From NCBI GenBank assembly GCA_947589405.1, contig CANQBT010000022.1, positions 1-23,225 of the forward strand: a stretch of DNA of 23,225 nt. The letters run 5' to 3'. This document shows, in pieces, positions 6,758 to 14,907 of this stretch. Each line of letters opens with the position of its first letter. Position 1 is the first letter of the stretch. The notes beneath the pieces are model-generated. The model was not told the DNA's origin, made no database searches, and was given only the letters and a program-made list of their open reading frames with translations. Position numbers and translations under genes: made by a program. This DNA is from an uncultured Clostridia bacterium (GTDB lineage Bacteria; Bacillota; Clostridia; Lachnospirales; CAG-274).

Positions 6758-7555
6758 ATGAACATTACACTTGGACAATATTATCCTGTGGATTCGGTAA
6801 TACACAGGCTTGACGCAAGAGCCAAAATATTGGCAACTATTATTTATATTATAGCCGTATTCTGCGCCAAAGGAATTATAGGCTATGGTCTGTGCATTGG
6901 CTTTCTGGCGCTGGTGATATTGCTTTGCAAAGTGCCGTTCAGACTTATGCTGAGAAGTCTGAGAAGCATAATAGTGATAATTATATTTACCGTAGCCCTT
7001 AATATGCTGTTTATAAGAACAGGTACCGAAGTATTCACGCTGGGCTTTATACATATCACAACAGGAGGTATACTGACGGCGGTAAGGCTTTGCATAAGGC
7101 TTATAATACTTATAACAGGTTCATCGATACTGACGCTTGTAACAACGCCTATAGCACTTACAGAAGGCATAGAAAGACTTCTGAGACCGTTTAAGAAAAT
7201 AGGAGTGCCTTCTCACGAAATAGCAATGATGATGTCTATAGCCCTGAGATTTATACCGACTCTTATAGAGGAGTTGGACAAAATAAAAAAGGCTCAGATG
7301 GCAAGGGGAGCCGACTTTGACACAGGAGGACTTGTGAAAAAAGCAAAGGCTATGATACCGCTGCTTGTTCCTCTTTTTGTATCTGCATTCAGGAGAGCGG
7401 ACGAACTGGCAATGGCTATGGAAGCCCGTTGCTACAGAGGAGATATAAACAGAACGAAAATGAGAGAGCTTGTATATGGCAGAAGTGATTTCTACGCACT
7501 TGGCATAGTTACTTTATTGACAGTCTGCGTTATATTGTTGAGGATTTTATTATGA
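6758..7555 (+). CDS. ecfT: Energy-coupling factor transmembrane protein EcfT
   Basis: A 265-residue membrane protein, the transmembrane coupling subunit that joins the EcfA ATPases to interchangeable S components. Several hydrophobic segments fill residues 25-130, and a last one lies at about 245-265. The cytoplasmic coupling helices carry the two Ala-Arg motifs expected of the family: QMARG (180-184) and MEARCYRG (221-228), the second with Cys in place of the usual Gly. It starts one base after the ecfA stop and overlaps truA by ATGA. The ecfA-ecfT-truA order is classical for Firmicutes, though the ribosomal protein genes that often flank it are absent. Confidence 0.95.
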   Translation: MNITLGQYYPVDSVIHRLDARAKILATIIYIIAVFCAKGIIGYGLCIGFLALVILLCKVPFRLMLRSLRSIIVIIIFTVALNMLFIRTGTEVFTLGFIHITTGGILTAVRLCIRLIILITGSSILTLVTTPIALTEGIERLLRPFKKIGVPSHEIAMMMSIALRFIPTLIEELDKIKKAQMARGADFDTGGLVKKAKAMIPLLVPLFVSAFRRADELAMAMEARCYRGDINRTKMRELVYGRSDFYALGIVTLLTVCVILLRILL

Positions 7556-8286
7556 GAATTTTACTTAAGGTCAGCTATGACGGCAGCAATTATTACGGCT
7601 GGCAAAGGCAGAAGGGCTTTGTGACCGTACAGGAAAAATTAGAGGAAGGGCTGTCTGCTCTTATGGGAAAGGAAATAAGCGTAAGAGGGGCAAGCAGGAC
7701 AGATACGGGAGTGCATGCATTGGCTCAGGGTGCCGTATTTGAAACAGATACAACTATACCTATTGCAAACATACCCTATGCCCTTAATTCCTTTTTGCCT
7801 GATGATATAGTAATAACAGGGGCGAGAGAGGTAGACGACAGCTTTCACCCTCAGTACAGCGTTTTGGACAAGACCTATGAATACCTTATATTAAATGACG
7901 AATTCAGAGATCCTAAGCTTATTAAATATACAGATTTCATAAGAGAAAAGCTGGATATAGACAAAATGAAAGAGGCATGCCCATACTTTCTGGGAGAGCA
8001 TGATTTCAAGGCATTTTGCGCTTCGGGATCTACAGCAAAGACTACTGTAAGAACCATATACAGCCTTACTGTTGACAAAAGAAAAAACATAGTGTGTATA
8101 AAGATTACGGGAAGCGGCTTTTTGTATAACATGGTCCGCATAATTGCAGGAACTCTTGCCGATGTGGGAAAAGGCAAGCTTAAGCCTGAGGATATAGAAG
8201 AAATAATTTCCTCAAGGGACAGAACAAGAGCCGGCAAGACACTTGCGCCTAACGGATTGACATTAACGGAGGTACATTATGAGTGA
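7552..8286 (+). CDS. truA: tRNA pseudouridine(38-40) synthase TruA
   Basis: A 244-residue TruA, which isomerises uridines 38-40 in the anticodon arm of many tRNAs. The catalytic Asp51 sits in the hallmark GASRTDTGVHA (46-56), and the GSGFLYNMVRIIAG-type motif is in the C-terminal half. Length fits the family. It overlaps ecfT by 4 bases and mltG by 8, so the operon is tightly coupled. Confidence 0.97.
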   Translation: MRILLKVSYDGSNYYGWQRQKGFVTVQEKLEEGLSALMGKEISVRGASRTDTGVHALAQGAVFETDTTIPIANIPYALNSFLPDDIVITGAREVDDSFHPQYSVLDKTYEYLILNDEFRDPKLIKYTDFIREKLDIDKMKEACPYFLGEHDFKAFCASGSTAKTTVRTIYSLTVDKRKNIVCIKITGSGFLYNMVRIIAGTLADVGKGKLKPEDIEEIISSRDRTRAGKTLAPNGLTLTEVHYE

Positions 8287-9364
8287 GACAGAGAGAAGAC
8301 GAAGAAGAAAACCTGTTAAAAGAAAAAAGAAAAGATCGCCTATATTGTTTGTTATAGTAATTATACTTCTGATAATGGCGTGTCTGCTGTTCATAGGTCG
8401 CTTTATGTCTGAGGATATGAGGGGAAATACGTCCGATCCTGCGGTCAATGTGGATATTCCCTCCGGCTCGACTGTATCGGAAATAGCAGATATACTGGAG
8501 GATAACGGCATTGTAGACAGCGCTTTAAGGTTCAGGATATTGTGCAAGATAAAGGACAAGGGCTCTGAATTTAAATCAGGCACATATATGTTCAGCGACA
8601 GCGAGACCTTTGACAGCCTTGTGGAAAAGCTGAATACAGGCGCTATGGACGGAAACGCTATTGCTATTACATTTAAGGAGGGTCTGTGGCTTACGGAAAT
8701 GGCACAGACTGCTGCCGAATCGGGAATATGTACATACGACGAGTTTATGGCGGCAGCAAACAGCAGAAACTATGACTATGATTTTATAAAGGATATACCT
8801 GACAGAGATAATGTGCTTGAAGGCTACCTTTATCCCGAGACATATTATTTTGACAGAAGCAGCACAGCAGAAACAATAGTAGACAAAATGCTTTCACAGT
8901 TTGAAAAAGTGATAAAGGAAAATAATATAGAGGAGAAAGCGAAAAAGCTTGGCATTACTCTTGATGACGCTGTCATAATAGCTTCTCTTATAGAAGCTGA
9001 GGTAAAATATGAGCCTGAAAGAGGACTTGTATCTTCAGTAATACATAACAGACTTGACCAGAATATTAAGCTGCAAATAGACGCTTCTGTTATATATTCT
9101 CTTGGAAAGAGAGTCAATAGGGTATTTTATTCTGATCTGGAAACAGCCGATCCACATAATACGTATTACGTAGACGGCTTGCCGAGCGGACCTATAGGAG
9201 CGCCGAGAGCAGCATCTCTTGCAGCTGCTGTAGAGCCTGAAAACACAGATTATCTCTATTATGTAGTTGAGGATCCCGAGTCGGGAAAACATCACTTTAC
9301 AGGAGATTATGAGGATTTCCAGAAGGCAAGTGCAGATTATAAGAAGAAAATAAATCAGGAGTAA
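8279..9364 (+). CDS. mltG: Endolytic murein transglycosylase MltG
   Basis: A 361-residue YceG-like lytic transglycosylase that cleaves nascent glycan strands and so limits peptidoglycan chain length. It has a basic Arg/Lys-rich cytoplasmic start, one membrane segment (about 21-40), a LysM-like region (about 55-125) and the catalytic domain with LEGYLYPETYYF (180-191). The catalytic Glu239 is in IIASLIEAE, and LPSGPIGAP (301-309) lies near the end. The start lies within the last codons of truA (overlap ATGAGTGA). trmR follows 4 bases after the stop, the same order as yrrL-yrrM in B. subtilis. Confidence 0.95.
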   Translation: MSETERRRRRKPVKRKKKRSPILFVIVIILLIMACLLFIGRFMSEDMRGNTSDPAVNVDIPSGSTVSEIADILEDNGIVDSALRFRILCKIKDKGSEFKSGTYMFSDSETFDSLVEKLNTGAMDGNAIAITFKEGLWLTEMAQTAAESGICTYDEFMAAANSRNYDYDFIKDIPDRDNVLEGYLYPETYYFDRSSTAETIVDKMLSQFEKVIKENNIEEKAKKLGITLDDAVIIASLIEAEVKYEPERGLVSSVIHNRLDQNIKLQIDASVIYSLGKRVNRVFYSDLETADPHNTYYVDGLPSGPIGAPRAASLAAAVEPENTDYLYYVVEDPESGKHHFTGDYEDFQKASADYKKKINQE

Positions 9365-9368
9365 TATT

Positions 9369-10019
9369 ATGAGCTTGGTGGAGAATTATTTGGCTGAATA
9401 TATTGATAAAATGCAGCCTTTGTGCAAGGGAAGGCTGGGAGAGATACAATCGGAGGCATACAAAAGCGGACTGCCTATCATTCCCAATGAGGTGGTAAAG
9501 CTTATGGGATTTGTACTGGGTATACGAAAACCGACAAAAATATTGGAAATAGGCACAGCTGTAGGCTTTTCGGCAGGATTCATGTCTACATTTCTTCCTA
9601 AGGAAGGCAGTATAGTTACAATAGACCGCTATCCTATGATGATAGAGCAGGCTAAAGAAAACTTCAAACTTTTGGGTATAGAGGATAAAGTGACCTTGCT
9701 GGAAGGTGACGCAAATGTTATATTGCCGACCATTGAAGGAAAATTTGATTTTGCGTTTATGGACGCAGCAAAGGGACAGTATATATATATGCTTCCTCAT
9801 GTTTTAAGGCTGGTGGGGAAGGGCGGTATAATTATGGTAGACGATGTACTTCAGGAGGGAAGAGTTGCCAAAGGCTATACTGAGGTGCCAAGACGCCAGA
9901 GAACTATCCATAAAAGACTTAATGAATTTCTGAAGGAAATAACCCATAATGAAAAGCTTAGAACGGCTATACTCTCCATTGGCGATGGCGTAGCTCTTAT
10001 AGAAAAGCTGGAGGACTGA
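9369..10019 (+). CDS. trmR: SAM-dependent O-methyltransferase, probable tRNA 5-hydroxyuridine methyltransferase
   Basis: A 216-residue class I methyltransferase of the YrrM/TrmR type. The SAM-binding motif EIGTAVGFS (60-68) is followed by an acidic residue at Asp86, by MDAAKGQY (131-138) and by VDDVL (157-161). The aspartates 132, 158 and 159 are candidates for the metal site of this family. In B. subtilis TrmR methylates 5-hydroxyuridine at wobble position 34 to give 5-methoxyuridine, after hydroxylation by TrhP proteins. The next gene here is a U32 family TrhP candidate, which supports that reading over a generic catechol methyltransferase. The specific substrate is inferred from family and synteny. 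Confidence 0.88.
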   Translation: MSLVENYLAEYIDKMQPLCKGRLGEIQSEAYKSGLPIIPNEVVKLMGFVLGIRKPTKILEIGTAVGFSAGFMSTFLPKEGSIVTIDRYPMMIEQAKENFKLLGIEDKVTLLEGDANVILPTIEGKFDFAFMDAAKGQYIYMLPHVLRLVGKGGIIMVDDVLQEGRVAKGYTEVPRRQRTIHKRLNEFLKEITHNEKLRTAILSIGDGVALIEKLED

Positions 10020-10023
10020 TCAT

Positions 10024-11283
10024 ATGGATAAAAAAATAGAGCTTCTTGCTCCTGCGGGAGATCTTGAAAAGCTTAAGATAGCTGTGCTGTACGGAGCCGA
10101 TGCCGTGTATCTGGGAGGTACAAGCTTTGGGCTGAGGGCAAAGGCTAAAAACTTTGACAGAGAGCAGATGCAGGAGGGCATAAGCTTTGCTCACAAACAT
10201 GGTGCCAAAGTGTATATAACATGTAATATATTTGCTCATAATGAGGATCTTTCAAAGCTTCCTGAATATTTAAGGGAGCTGGAGGAGTTGGGGGCAGATG
10301 CCATACTTGTTGCAGATCCCGGCGTATTTGCCACAGCTAGGGAAATTGTTTCGAACATGGATATACACATAAGCACTCAGGCAAATAATACAAATTACAA
10401 TTCGGCTCTTTTCTGGCATAAGCTCGGCGCCAAGAGAATAGTAATGGCAAGAGAGCTTTCCCTAAGGGAGATAAAAGAAATATCTCAAAATATACCCGAC
10501 AGCCTTGAGATAGAAGCCTTTGTGCATGGAGCAATGTGCATAAGCTACAGCGGGCGCTGTTTGTTAAGCAATTATTTAAGCGGGAGAGATGCCAACAAGG
10601 GAGCTTGCTCTCACCCATGCCGATGGCAGTATTATGTGACTGAAAAGACAAGACCAAATGAATATATGCCTATTGTAGAAGAGGACAACGGCACCTATAT
10701 ATTTAACTCAAAGGATCTGTGCATGATAGAGCATATACCTGAGCTTATAGACTCAGGCATTATGAGCTTCAAAATAGAGGGAAGAATAAAGACCTGCTTT
10801 TATGTCGGCACAGTTGTGAAGGCATACAGAGAAGCGATTGACGATTACCTGAAGGATCCTGAATTATATGAAAGCAAAAAGGAATACTATCTTCAGGAAG
10901 TGGCAAAAGCAAGCTACAGAGGGTTTACAACAGGCTTTTATTACGGCAAGCCTTCCTCAAACGAGCAGATATATACTACAAGCTCTTATATAAGGACCTA
11001 TGACTTTATAGGCATGGTGCTGGACTATGATGAGAAAACGGGCTTTGCTGTAATAGAACAGAGGAATAAATTTGTTATAGGAGATGAGGTAGAGTTTTTA
11101 AGACATAACGGAAAAACCTTCTCTCAGAAAATAACCGAAATGTACAACGAAGAGGGAGAAGCCATAACGGAGGCCCCTCACCCTCAGCAGATAATAAGAC
11201 TGAGAACGGAAAACAAGGTCGAAAAGTGGGATATGATGCGCAGAGAAGCGGAAAATACCGAAAACGGCGTTACAGTACAATAA
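10024..11283 (+). CDS. trhP: U32 family protein, probable tRNA hydroxylation protein TrhP
   Basis: A 419-residue member of the former 'peptidase U32' family. The family signature runs at about 165-181 (EAFVHGAMC...GRCLLS). Cys172, Cys179, Cys195 and Cys233 have spacing close to the four cysteines that hold a [4Fe-4S] cluster in the related UbiU; Cys199 is an alternative third ligand. In B. subtilis the yrrN/yrrO proteins (TrhP1/TrhP2) act with prephenate-derived chemistry to hydroxylate U34 of tRNA. Only one copy is present here, directly after trmR with a GGAGG site. A protease role is not supported by the sequence. Confidence 0.88.
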   Translation: MDKKIELLAPAGDLEKLKIAVLYGADAVYLGGTSFGLRAKAKNFDREQMQEGISFAHKHGAKVYITCNIFAHNEDLSKLPEYLRELEELGADAILVADPGVFATAREIVSNMDIHISTQANNTNYNSALFWHKLGAKRIVMARELSLREIKEISQNIPDSLEIEAFVHGAMCISYSGRCLLSNYLSGRDANKGACSHPCRWQYYVTEKTRPNEYMPIVEEDNGTYIFNSKDLCMIEHIPELIDSGIMSFKIEGRIKTCFYVGTVVKAYREAIDDYLKDPELYESKKEYYLQEVAKASYRGFTTGFYYGKPSSNEQIYTTSSYIRTYDFIGMVLDYDEKTGFAVIEQRNKFVIGDEVEFLRHNGKTFSQKITEMYNEEGEAITEAPHPQQIIRLRTENKVEKWDMMRREAENTENGVTVQ

Positions 11284-11301
11284 AAACAAGGAGGAAAAAA
11301 T

Positions 11302-11838
11302 ATGGAATTTGAAAAATTAATAAGAGAAAGAAGAAGCATAAGAGCTTACAAAAACGAAGCTGTTGATAAAAAGATAATTGAGGAAATAATAGAAGCCGCT
11401 CAGCAGGCGCCTTCATGGAAAAATTCTCAGACAGGCAGGTATTATGTTGTAATGAGCGATGACAAGGTCAAATATGTAAGAGAAAACTGTCTGCCTGAAT
11501 TCAATCGCAGGAATACGGCTAACGCTCCTGTGTATATCATAACTGCTTTTGAAAAGGGTATAGCAGGCTTTGACAACGACAAAAACGCAGTAAATGAATT
11601 GGGAGATAAATGGGGTGCCTATGACTTGGGACTCCAGAATGAAAATATGATACTTAAAGCAAGGGAATTGGGATTGGATACTCTTATTATGGGTATAAGA
11701 AACGAAAAGGCTCTCAGAGAAGAGCTTGGCATACCCGACAGTCAGGAAATAGCGGCAGTTATTTCTCTGGGCTATAGAAATATTGATCCCGATGCTCCCG
11801 CAAGAAAAAGTATTGATGAAATAGTAAAGTATTTTTAA
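11302..11838 (+). CDS. Nitroreductase family flavoprotein
   Basis: A 178-residue FMN-dependent nitroreductase. The N-terminal ERRSIRAYKNEAV (9-21) holds the Arg residues that usually contact the FMN phosphate, followed by APSWKNSQ (36-43). A helical ALGLDTL-like segment (RELGLDTLIMG) and the glycine-bearing ISLGY near the end fit the fold. A strong AAGGAGG site precedes the ATG. It is the last gene of the operon before a hairpin terminator, 18 bases after trhP. The natural substrate cannot be read from the sequence; its place after the tRNA-modification genes may be chance. Confidence 0.88.
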   Translation: MEFEKLIRERRSIRAYKNEAVDKKIIEEIIEAAQQAPSWKNSQTGRYYVVMSDDKVKYVRENCLPEFNRRNTANAPVYIITAFEKGIAGFDNDKNAVNELGDKWGAYDLGLQNENMILKARELGLDTLIMGIRNEKALREELGIPDSQEIAAVISLGYRNIDPDAPARKSIDEIVKYF

Positions 11839-11844
11839 AATTAT

Positions 11845-11881
11845 GGGTTTTATGAAAGCGGTATATGCCTTCATAAAACCC
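11845..11881. terminator. Bidirectional terminator
   Basis: GGGTTTTATGAA (11845-11856) pairs with TTCATAAAACCC (11870-11881) in a perfect 12-bp stem. T-rich sequence follows on the plus strand, and AATTTTAAAAA-type sequence on the minus. It separates the converging nitroreductase and rubrerythrin genes. Confidence 0.85.
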
Positions 11882-11900
11882 AATATTTTTATGCCGTATA

Positions 11901-12506
11901 TTAATTTACCATATGTGTGCAGGTATAGGGTGTAAGCTCAAGCCTTATAAAGAAGCCCTTTGCATGTGAGCAGACAGGGCATTTTTCAGGCGCCTTTTTG
12001 CCTGTGAATACATATCCGCAGTTCAGACACATCCATTGTGTTTCTGCGTCGGATACGAAGAGCTTGCCTTCATCTATTAAATTGGCAAGGGCATTAAAGC
12101 GTGTGCCGTGTATTTTTTCGATTCCGGCAATATTGTAAAAAATATTTGCTATTTTGGCAAAGCCTTCTTCTTTTGCTATATCCCCAAAGTTCTTGTAGTC
12201 ATGCTCGTATTCCTGAAATTCGTTGTGAGCGGCAGCCTTAAGCATTTCTGAAATGCTTTTATATATATCCACAGGATAATTGCCGTCAATAGATATATTC
12301 TGACCGCCTATTTCGGTAAGAGCGTCATAGAACACTTTGGCGTGGGCTTCCTCCTGCTTGGCAGTAAATTCAAATACCGCTTCAATTACGTAATTTCCTT
12401 CTTTATTAGCCTCTCTTGCTGAAAAAATGTATCTGTTCCTTGCCTGAGATTCGCCTGCAAAGGCTCTCATAAGGTTTTCTTTTGTTTTACTGTTTGCAAA
12501 ATCCAT
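11901..12506 (-). CDS. rbr: Rubrerythrin
   Basis: A 201-residue rubrerythrin, an anaerobe's peroxide-reducing protein with a diiron four-helix domain and a C-terminal rubredoxin centre. Diiron ligand candidates include Glu19, Glu52/53, His55, Glu96, Glu130 and His133. The rubredoxin cysteines are Cys160, Cys163 (CLNC) and Cys176, Cys179 (CPVC). The start at 12506 has AGGAGG six bases upstream; a longer frame from 12563 would add 19 residues with no site and is rejected. The tail after RLEL adds about ten residues containing a Cys and a His (TPYTCTHMVN), which is slightly unusual. A TATAAT lies upstream but without a convincing -35. The gene diverges from the metallo-beta-lactamase-fold gene. 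Confidence 0.96.
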   Translation of the reverse strand: MDFANSKTKENLMRAFAGESQARNRYIFSAREANKEGNYVIEAVFEFTAKQEEAHAKVFYDALTEIGGQNISIDGNYPVDIYKSISEMLKAAAHNEFQEYEHDYKNFGDIAKEEGFAKIANIFYNIAGIEKIHGTRFNALANLIDEGKLFVSDAETQWMCLNCGYVFTGKKAPEKCPVCSHAKGFFIRLELTPYTCTHMVN

Positions 12507-12564
12507 AATTGACCTCCTGAAATTTTTAATTATATTTTTTCCATAACTTAGGGGAATATACATA

Positions 12565-12593
12565 GTGACAAAATTTATTTTATGTATTATAAT
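12565..12593 (+). promoter_or_regulatory. Promoter of the metallohydrolase-glyoxalase pair
   Basis: GTGACA (12565-12570), a 17-bp spacer and TATAAT (12588-12593) lie 19 bp upstream of the ATG at 12613. The promoter overlaps an upstream in-frame ATG, which therefore is not the start. Confidence 0.75.
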
Positions 12594-12612
12594 TTTATAC
12601 AGAGGTGATATA

Positions 12613-13290
12613 ATGGATATTACTTATATAGAACACAGCGGATTTATTGCAGAGCCGGATAAATGCTATATTGTATTTGACTACTACAGAGGTATCATAC
12701 CAAAGCTTAATGATAAACCTGTGTATGTATTTTCAAGTCACAGTCACAAGGATCATTACAACTCAAAAATATTTGATATTTTTAAAAATAAAAACGTCAA
12801 ATATATTCTGTCCCACGATATAAAGAAAAAGGCAGGAGAAGGGGAAAATATAATATATGTCAAGGCAAATGAGGAATATATGATAGACGACATATATATA
12901 AGGACCCTTAAATCTACGGATATAGGCGTTGCATTTCTTATAAAAGTCGAAAACAAAACGATACTGCATTGCGGAGATCTTAACGATTGGCGTTGGGTAG
13001 GAGAAAGCAAGGCATATAATAACAATATGATGACGAATTTCAGAAGAGAAATAGACAAGCTTAAGGGCGAAGCTATAGATGCTGCCTTTATTCCTTTGGA
13101 TCCACGTCAGGAGGATTATTACTATGAGGGAATGGAATATATATTGAACACTCTTGAGGTCAAGTTTGCCTTTCCCATGCATTTTTGGCATTCCTATGAA
13201 ATAATCGACAAATTCATATCGGAGGGACATAACAGATCAAATTGCAAAATAATAAGAATAAAAAATAAAAATGAGAAATGGAGGATATGA
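12613..13290 (+). CDS. Metallo-beta-lactamase-fold hydrolase
   Basis: A 225-residue protein with the HxHxDH metal motif as HSHKDH (43-48), a further His119 and Asp122 in LHCGD, and His190 in FPMHFWH. These are the ligands of a dinuclear metal site. The compact size and CGDLNDW fit the UlaG-like or small 'Zn-dependent hydrolase' branch rather than glyoxalase II, whose C-terminal helical domain is missing. The ATG has GAGGTG 7 bases upstream. The next gene starts one base after the stop and is glyoxalase I-like, so the two are co-transcribed. The substrate is unknown. Confidence 0.85.
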   Translation: MDITYIEHSGFIAEPDKCYIVFDYYRGIIPKLNDKPVYVFSSHSHKDHYNSKIFDIFKNKNVKYILSHDIKKKAGEGENIIYVKANEEYMIDDIYIRTLKSTDIGVAFLIKVENKTILHCGDLNDWRWVGESKAYNNNMMTNFRREIDKLKGEAIDAAFIPLDPRQEDYYYEGMEYILNTLEVKFAFPMHFWHSYEIIDKFISEGHNRSNCKIIRIKNKNEKWRI

Positions 13291-13291
13291 C

Positions 13292-13663
13292 ATGCAATTT
13301 AAAATGGTACATGAAAACTACAATGTAAAGGATATTGACAGATCAATGAAGTTCTATCAGGAGGCTCTCGGCCTTCATGAGGTAAGAAGGAAAACAGCTG
13401 CTGACGGCAGCTATATAATAGTGTTTATGGCTAATGACAATTCGGAATTTGAACTGGAGCTTACATGGCTTAGAGATATGGACAGACCTTATGATCTTGG
13501 CGACTGTGAATTCCATCTGGCATTCAGAGTTGACGATATCGACGCTGCCTACAAGCTTCATAAGGAAATGGGCTGCATATGTTTTGAAAATAAAGAAATG
13601 GGTATTTACTTTATTACAGACCCTGACGGATATTGGCTTGAAATAGTGCCTGTAAGGAAATAA
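13292..13663 (+). CDS. Glyoxalase I-like (VOC superfamily) protein
   Basis: A 123-residue vicinal-oxygen-chelate protein. All four positions that bind metal in E. coli glyoxalase I (His5, Glu56, His74, Glu122) have counterparts: His7, Glu56, His75 and Glu117. The C-terminal DPDGYWLEIV is the usual VOC ending. It may isomerise a thiol-methylglyoxal adduct, but a low-molecular-weight thiol partner is not evident and other VOC reactions are possible. The start at 13292 has GGAGG 8 bases upstream; the in-frame ATG at 13271 lies inside the upstream gene and has no site. No strong terminator follows. Confidence 0.88.
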   Translation: MQFKMVHENYNVKDIDRSMKFYQEALGLHEVRRKTAADGSYIIVFMANDNSEFELELTWLRDMDRPYDLGDCEFHLAFRVDDIDAAYKLHKEMGCICFENKEMGIYFITDPDGYWLEIVPVRK

Positions 13664-13777
13664 TACCTACACGGACGCATGCTTCTCCTTATGCATATGG
13701 TATATTGTATAATATTCAAAATATAATTTATTTTATTACAATAATAATACAAGAATATTAAAAGCCCTAATAATATA

Positions 13778-13806
13778 TTGACTCTGTATGTCATATATGT
13801 TATTAT
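13778..13806 (+). promoter_or_regulatory. Promoter of the secreted stalk-domain gene
   Basis: TTGACT (13778-13783), a 17-bp spacer and TATTAT (13801-13806) lie 43 bp upstream of the ATG at 13850, in very AT-rich DNA. Confidence 0.75.
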
Positions 13807-13849
13807 ATATAAAATATTTAAAATATGATATATGCAAAGGAGAGATTTT

Positions 13850-14815
13850 ATGAAAAAATTACTTATTGTTGCCGCAGCTTTTGTTATACTTATGGCTTCC
13901 TCTGTTTATGCAAATGTAAGGGCAGACAAGCCCATACTTGTTTCAACTCAGGACTGCTCTGAAGCAACAGAGATCCTTCAGATGCTTATTGACGATGGTA
14001 AGATCGATCCATCTCTGACAAGAAACGGCTTTACAGATACTACCGTAATAGGAAATCCTTTTGCCGTTGAGTATAATGATTTAGGCCCCAAATGCTTTTA
14101 TGTATTCCCTATAATAAATGACAGCAATATCACGGGCTATGTTTCGTTAAGCAGTCCTCTTGACCCAAATCAGCCTCGTTTTACCGTATCAGGGAGTGGT
14201 TTTTTTACGGGAAATGATGAAAGCTGGCAGCAGCTTACAGACGGAGATGAATACATCATATGTGAAACCGACAATGGTTGGGTCTATGGCGTAGCCGATG
14301 ATAAAAAAATATTATTGTCATACAGATATGATGATGAAAGCGACTTGACAAAGCTTGTTCCCATATCTGCCGAAAGAACTGTTGTGGATATTACAAAGCC
14401 TGCTCATTTGAATTTAAGGTCTGTTGCCCTTATGTCTGATGAAGAACAGAAAATGTGGAACGATGCCAAAGAAAACGGAAGGGTATTTATGACCATAAAT
14501 GCCGAAGAGCTTGGAGCCGTAAACAGAAGCGGCAGACTTCTTGTTCCTATAAGAGAAATTTCCGAAATTATGAACTGCAATATAGAATGGAAAGCAGAAA
14601 ACAAGACTGTAGAGGTAACAAAGGACGATAATAAAGTGGATTTCACAATAGGACAGCCTTGCTATAGCTTAAACGGAGAAGTTCACAGTATAGATGTTCC
14701 TGCCGAGATAATTGACGGAAAGACATATATTCCCATCAGAGCTGTAAACGAAGCTCTTGGGGGAAATATTTATTATAACATAAGCTCTAAGGTCATTTCC
14801 ATGAGCTTTGCGTAA
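13850..14815 (+). CDS. Secreted protein with copper amine oxidase N-terminal-like (stalk) domain
   Basis: A 321-residue exported protein. A signal peptide covers about residues 1-21 (MKKLL, hydrophobic core, SSVYA end). Residues 22-200 match no family I recognise. The C-terminal part (about 228-321) is a stalk domain of the copper amine oxidase N-terminal type, seen in GRLLVPIREISE and DGKTYIPIRAVNEALGG, which in Clostridia usually binds or presents at the cell surface. No catalytic oxidase domain is present, so amine oxidation should not be assumed. The ATG at 13850 has AAAGGAG upstream; an in-frame ATG at 13832 would put basic residues before the signal peptide. It is a single-gene unit. 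Confidence 0.85.
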   Translation: MKKLLIVAAAFVILMASSVYANVRADKPILVSTQDCSEATEILQMLIDDGKIDPSLTRNGFTDTTVIGNPFAVEYNDLGPKCFYVFPIINDSNITGYVSLSSPLDPNQPRFTVSGSGFFTGNDESWQQLTDGDEYIICETDNGWVYGVADDKKILLSYRYDDESDLTKLVPISAERTVVDITKPAHLNLRSVALMSDEEQKMWNDAKENGRVFMTINAEELGAVNRSGRLLVPIREISEIMNCNIEWKAENKTVEVTKDDNKVDFTIGQPCYSLNGEVHSIDVPAEIIDGKTYIPIRAVNEALGGNIYYNISSKVISMSFA

Positions 14816-14830
14816 GTAACCGCAAATTAA

Positions 14831-14866
14831 TACCCCTTCCTTCTCTTAAAAGGGAAGGAAGGGGTA
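14831..14866. terminator. Long GC-rich hairpin between convergent genes
   Basis: TACCCCTTCCTTC (14831-14843) pairs with GAAGGAAGGGGTA (14854-14866), and the stem can continue inward to a four-base loop with one G-U pair. It lies between the stalk-domain gene and dapB. It has no clear U-tract on either strand and resembles the CCCTTCC REP-like repeats at the window start, so it may be a repeat that also serves as a terminator. Confidence 0.65.
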
Positions 14867-14907
14867 GAGCAATAAAAACAAATTTAATTAAAACTCGTAT
14901 ACAATAT

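Noticed and set aside
10024..11283. Collagenase-like protease function for the U32 protein
   Set aside because: No protease active site is visible; four cysteines and the trmR neighbour fit the tRNA hydroxylation role.
12507..12563. Earlier start for rubrerythrin
   Set aside because: No ribosome binding site is present, and rubrerythrins begin close to the MDFANSKT-type start chosen here.
13850..14815. Copper amine oxidase enzyme
   Set aside because: Only the N-terminal stalk-type domain is present; the catalytic domain with its topaquinone motif is absent.
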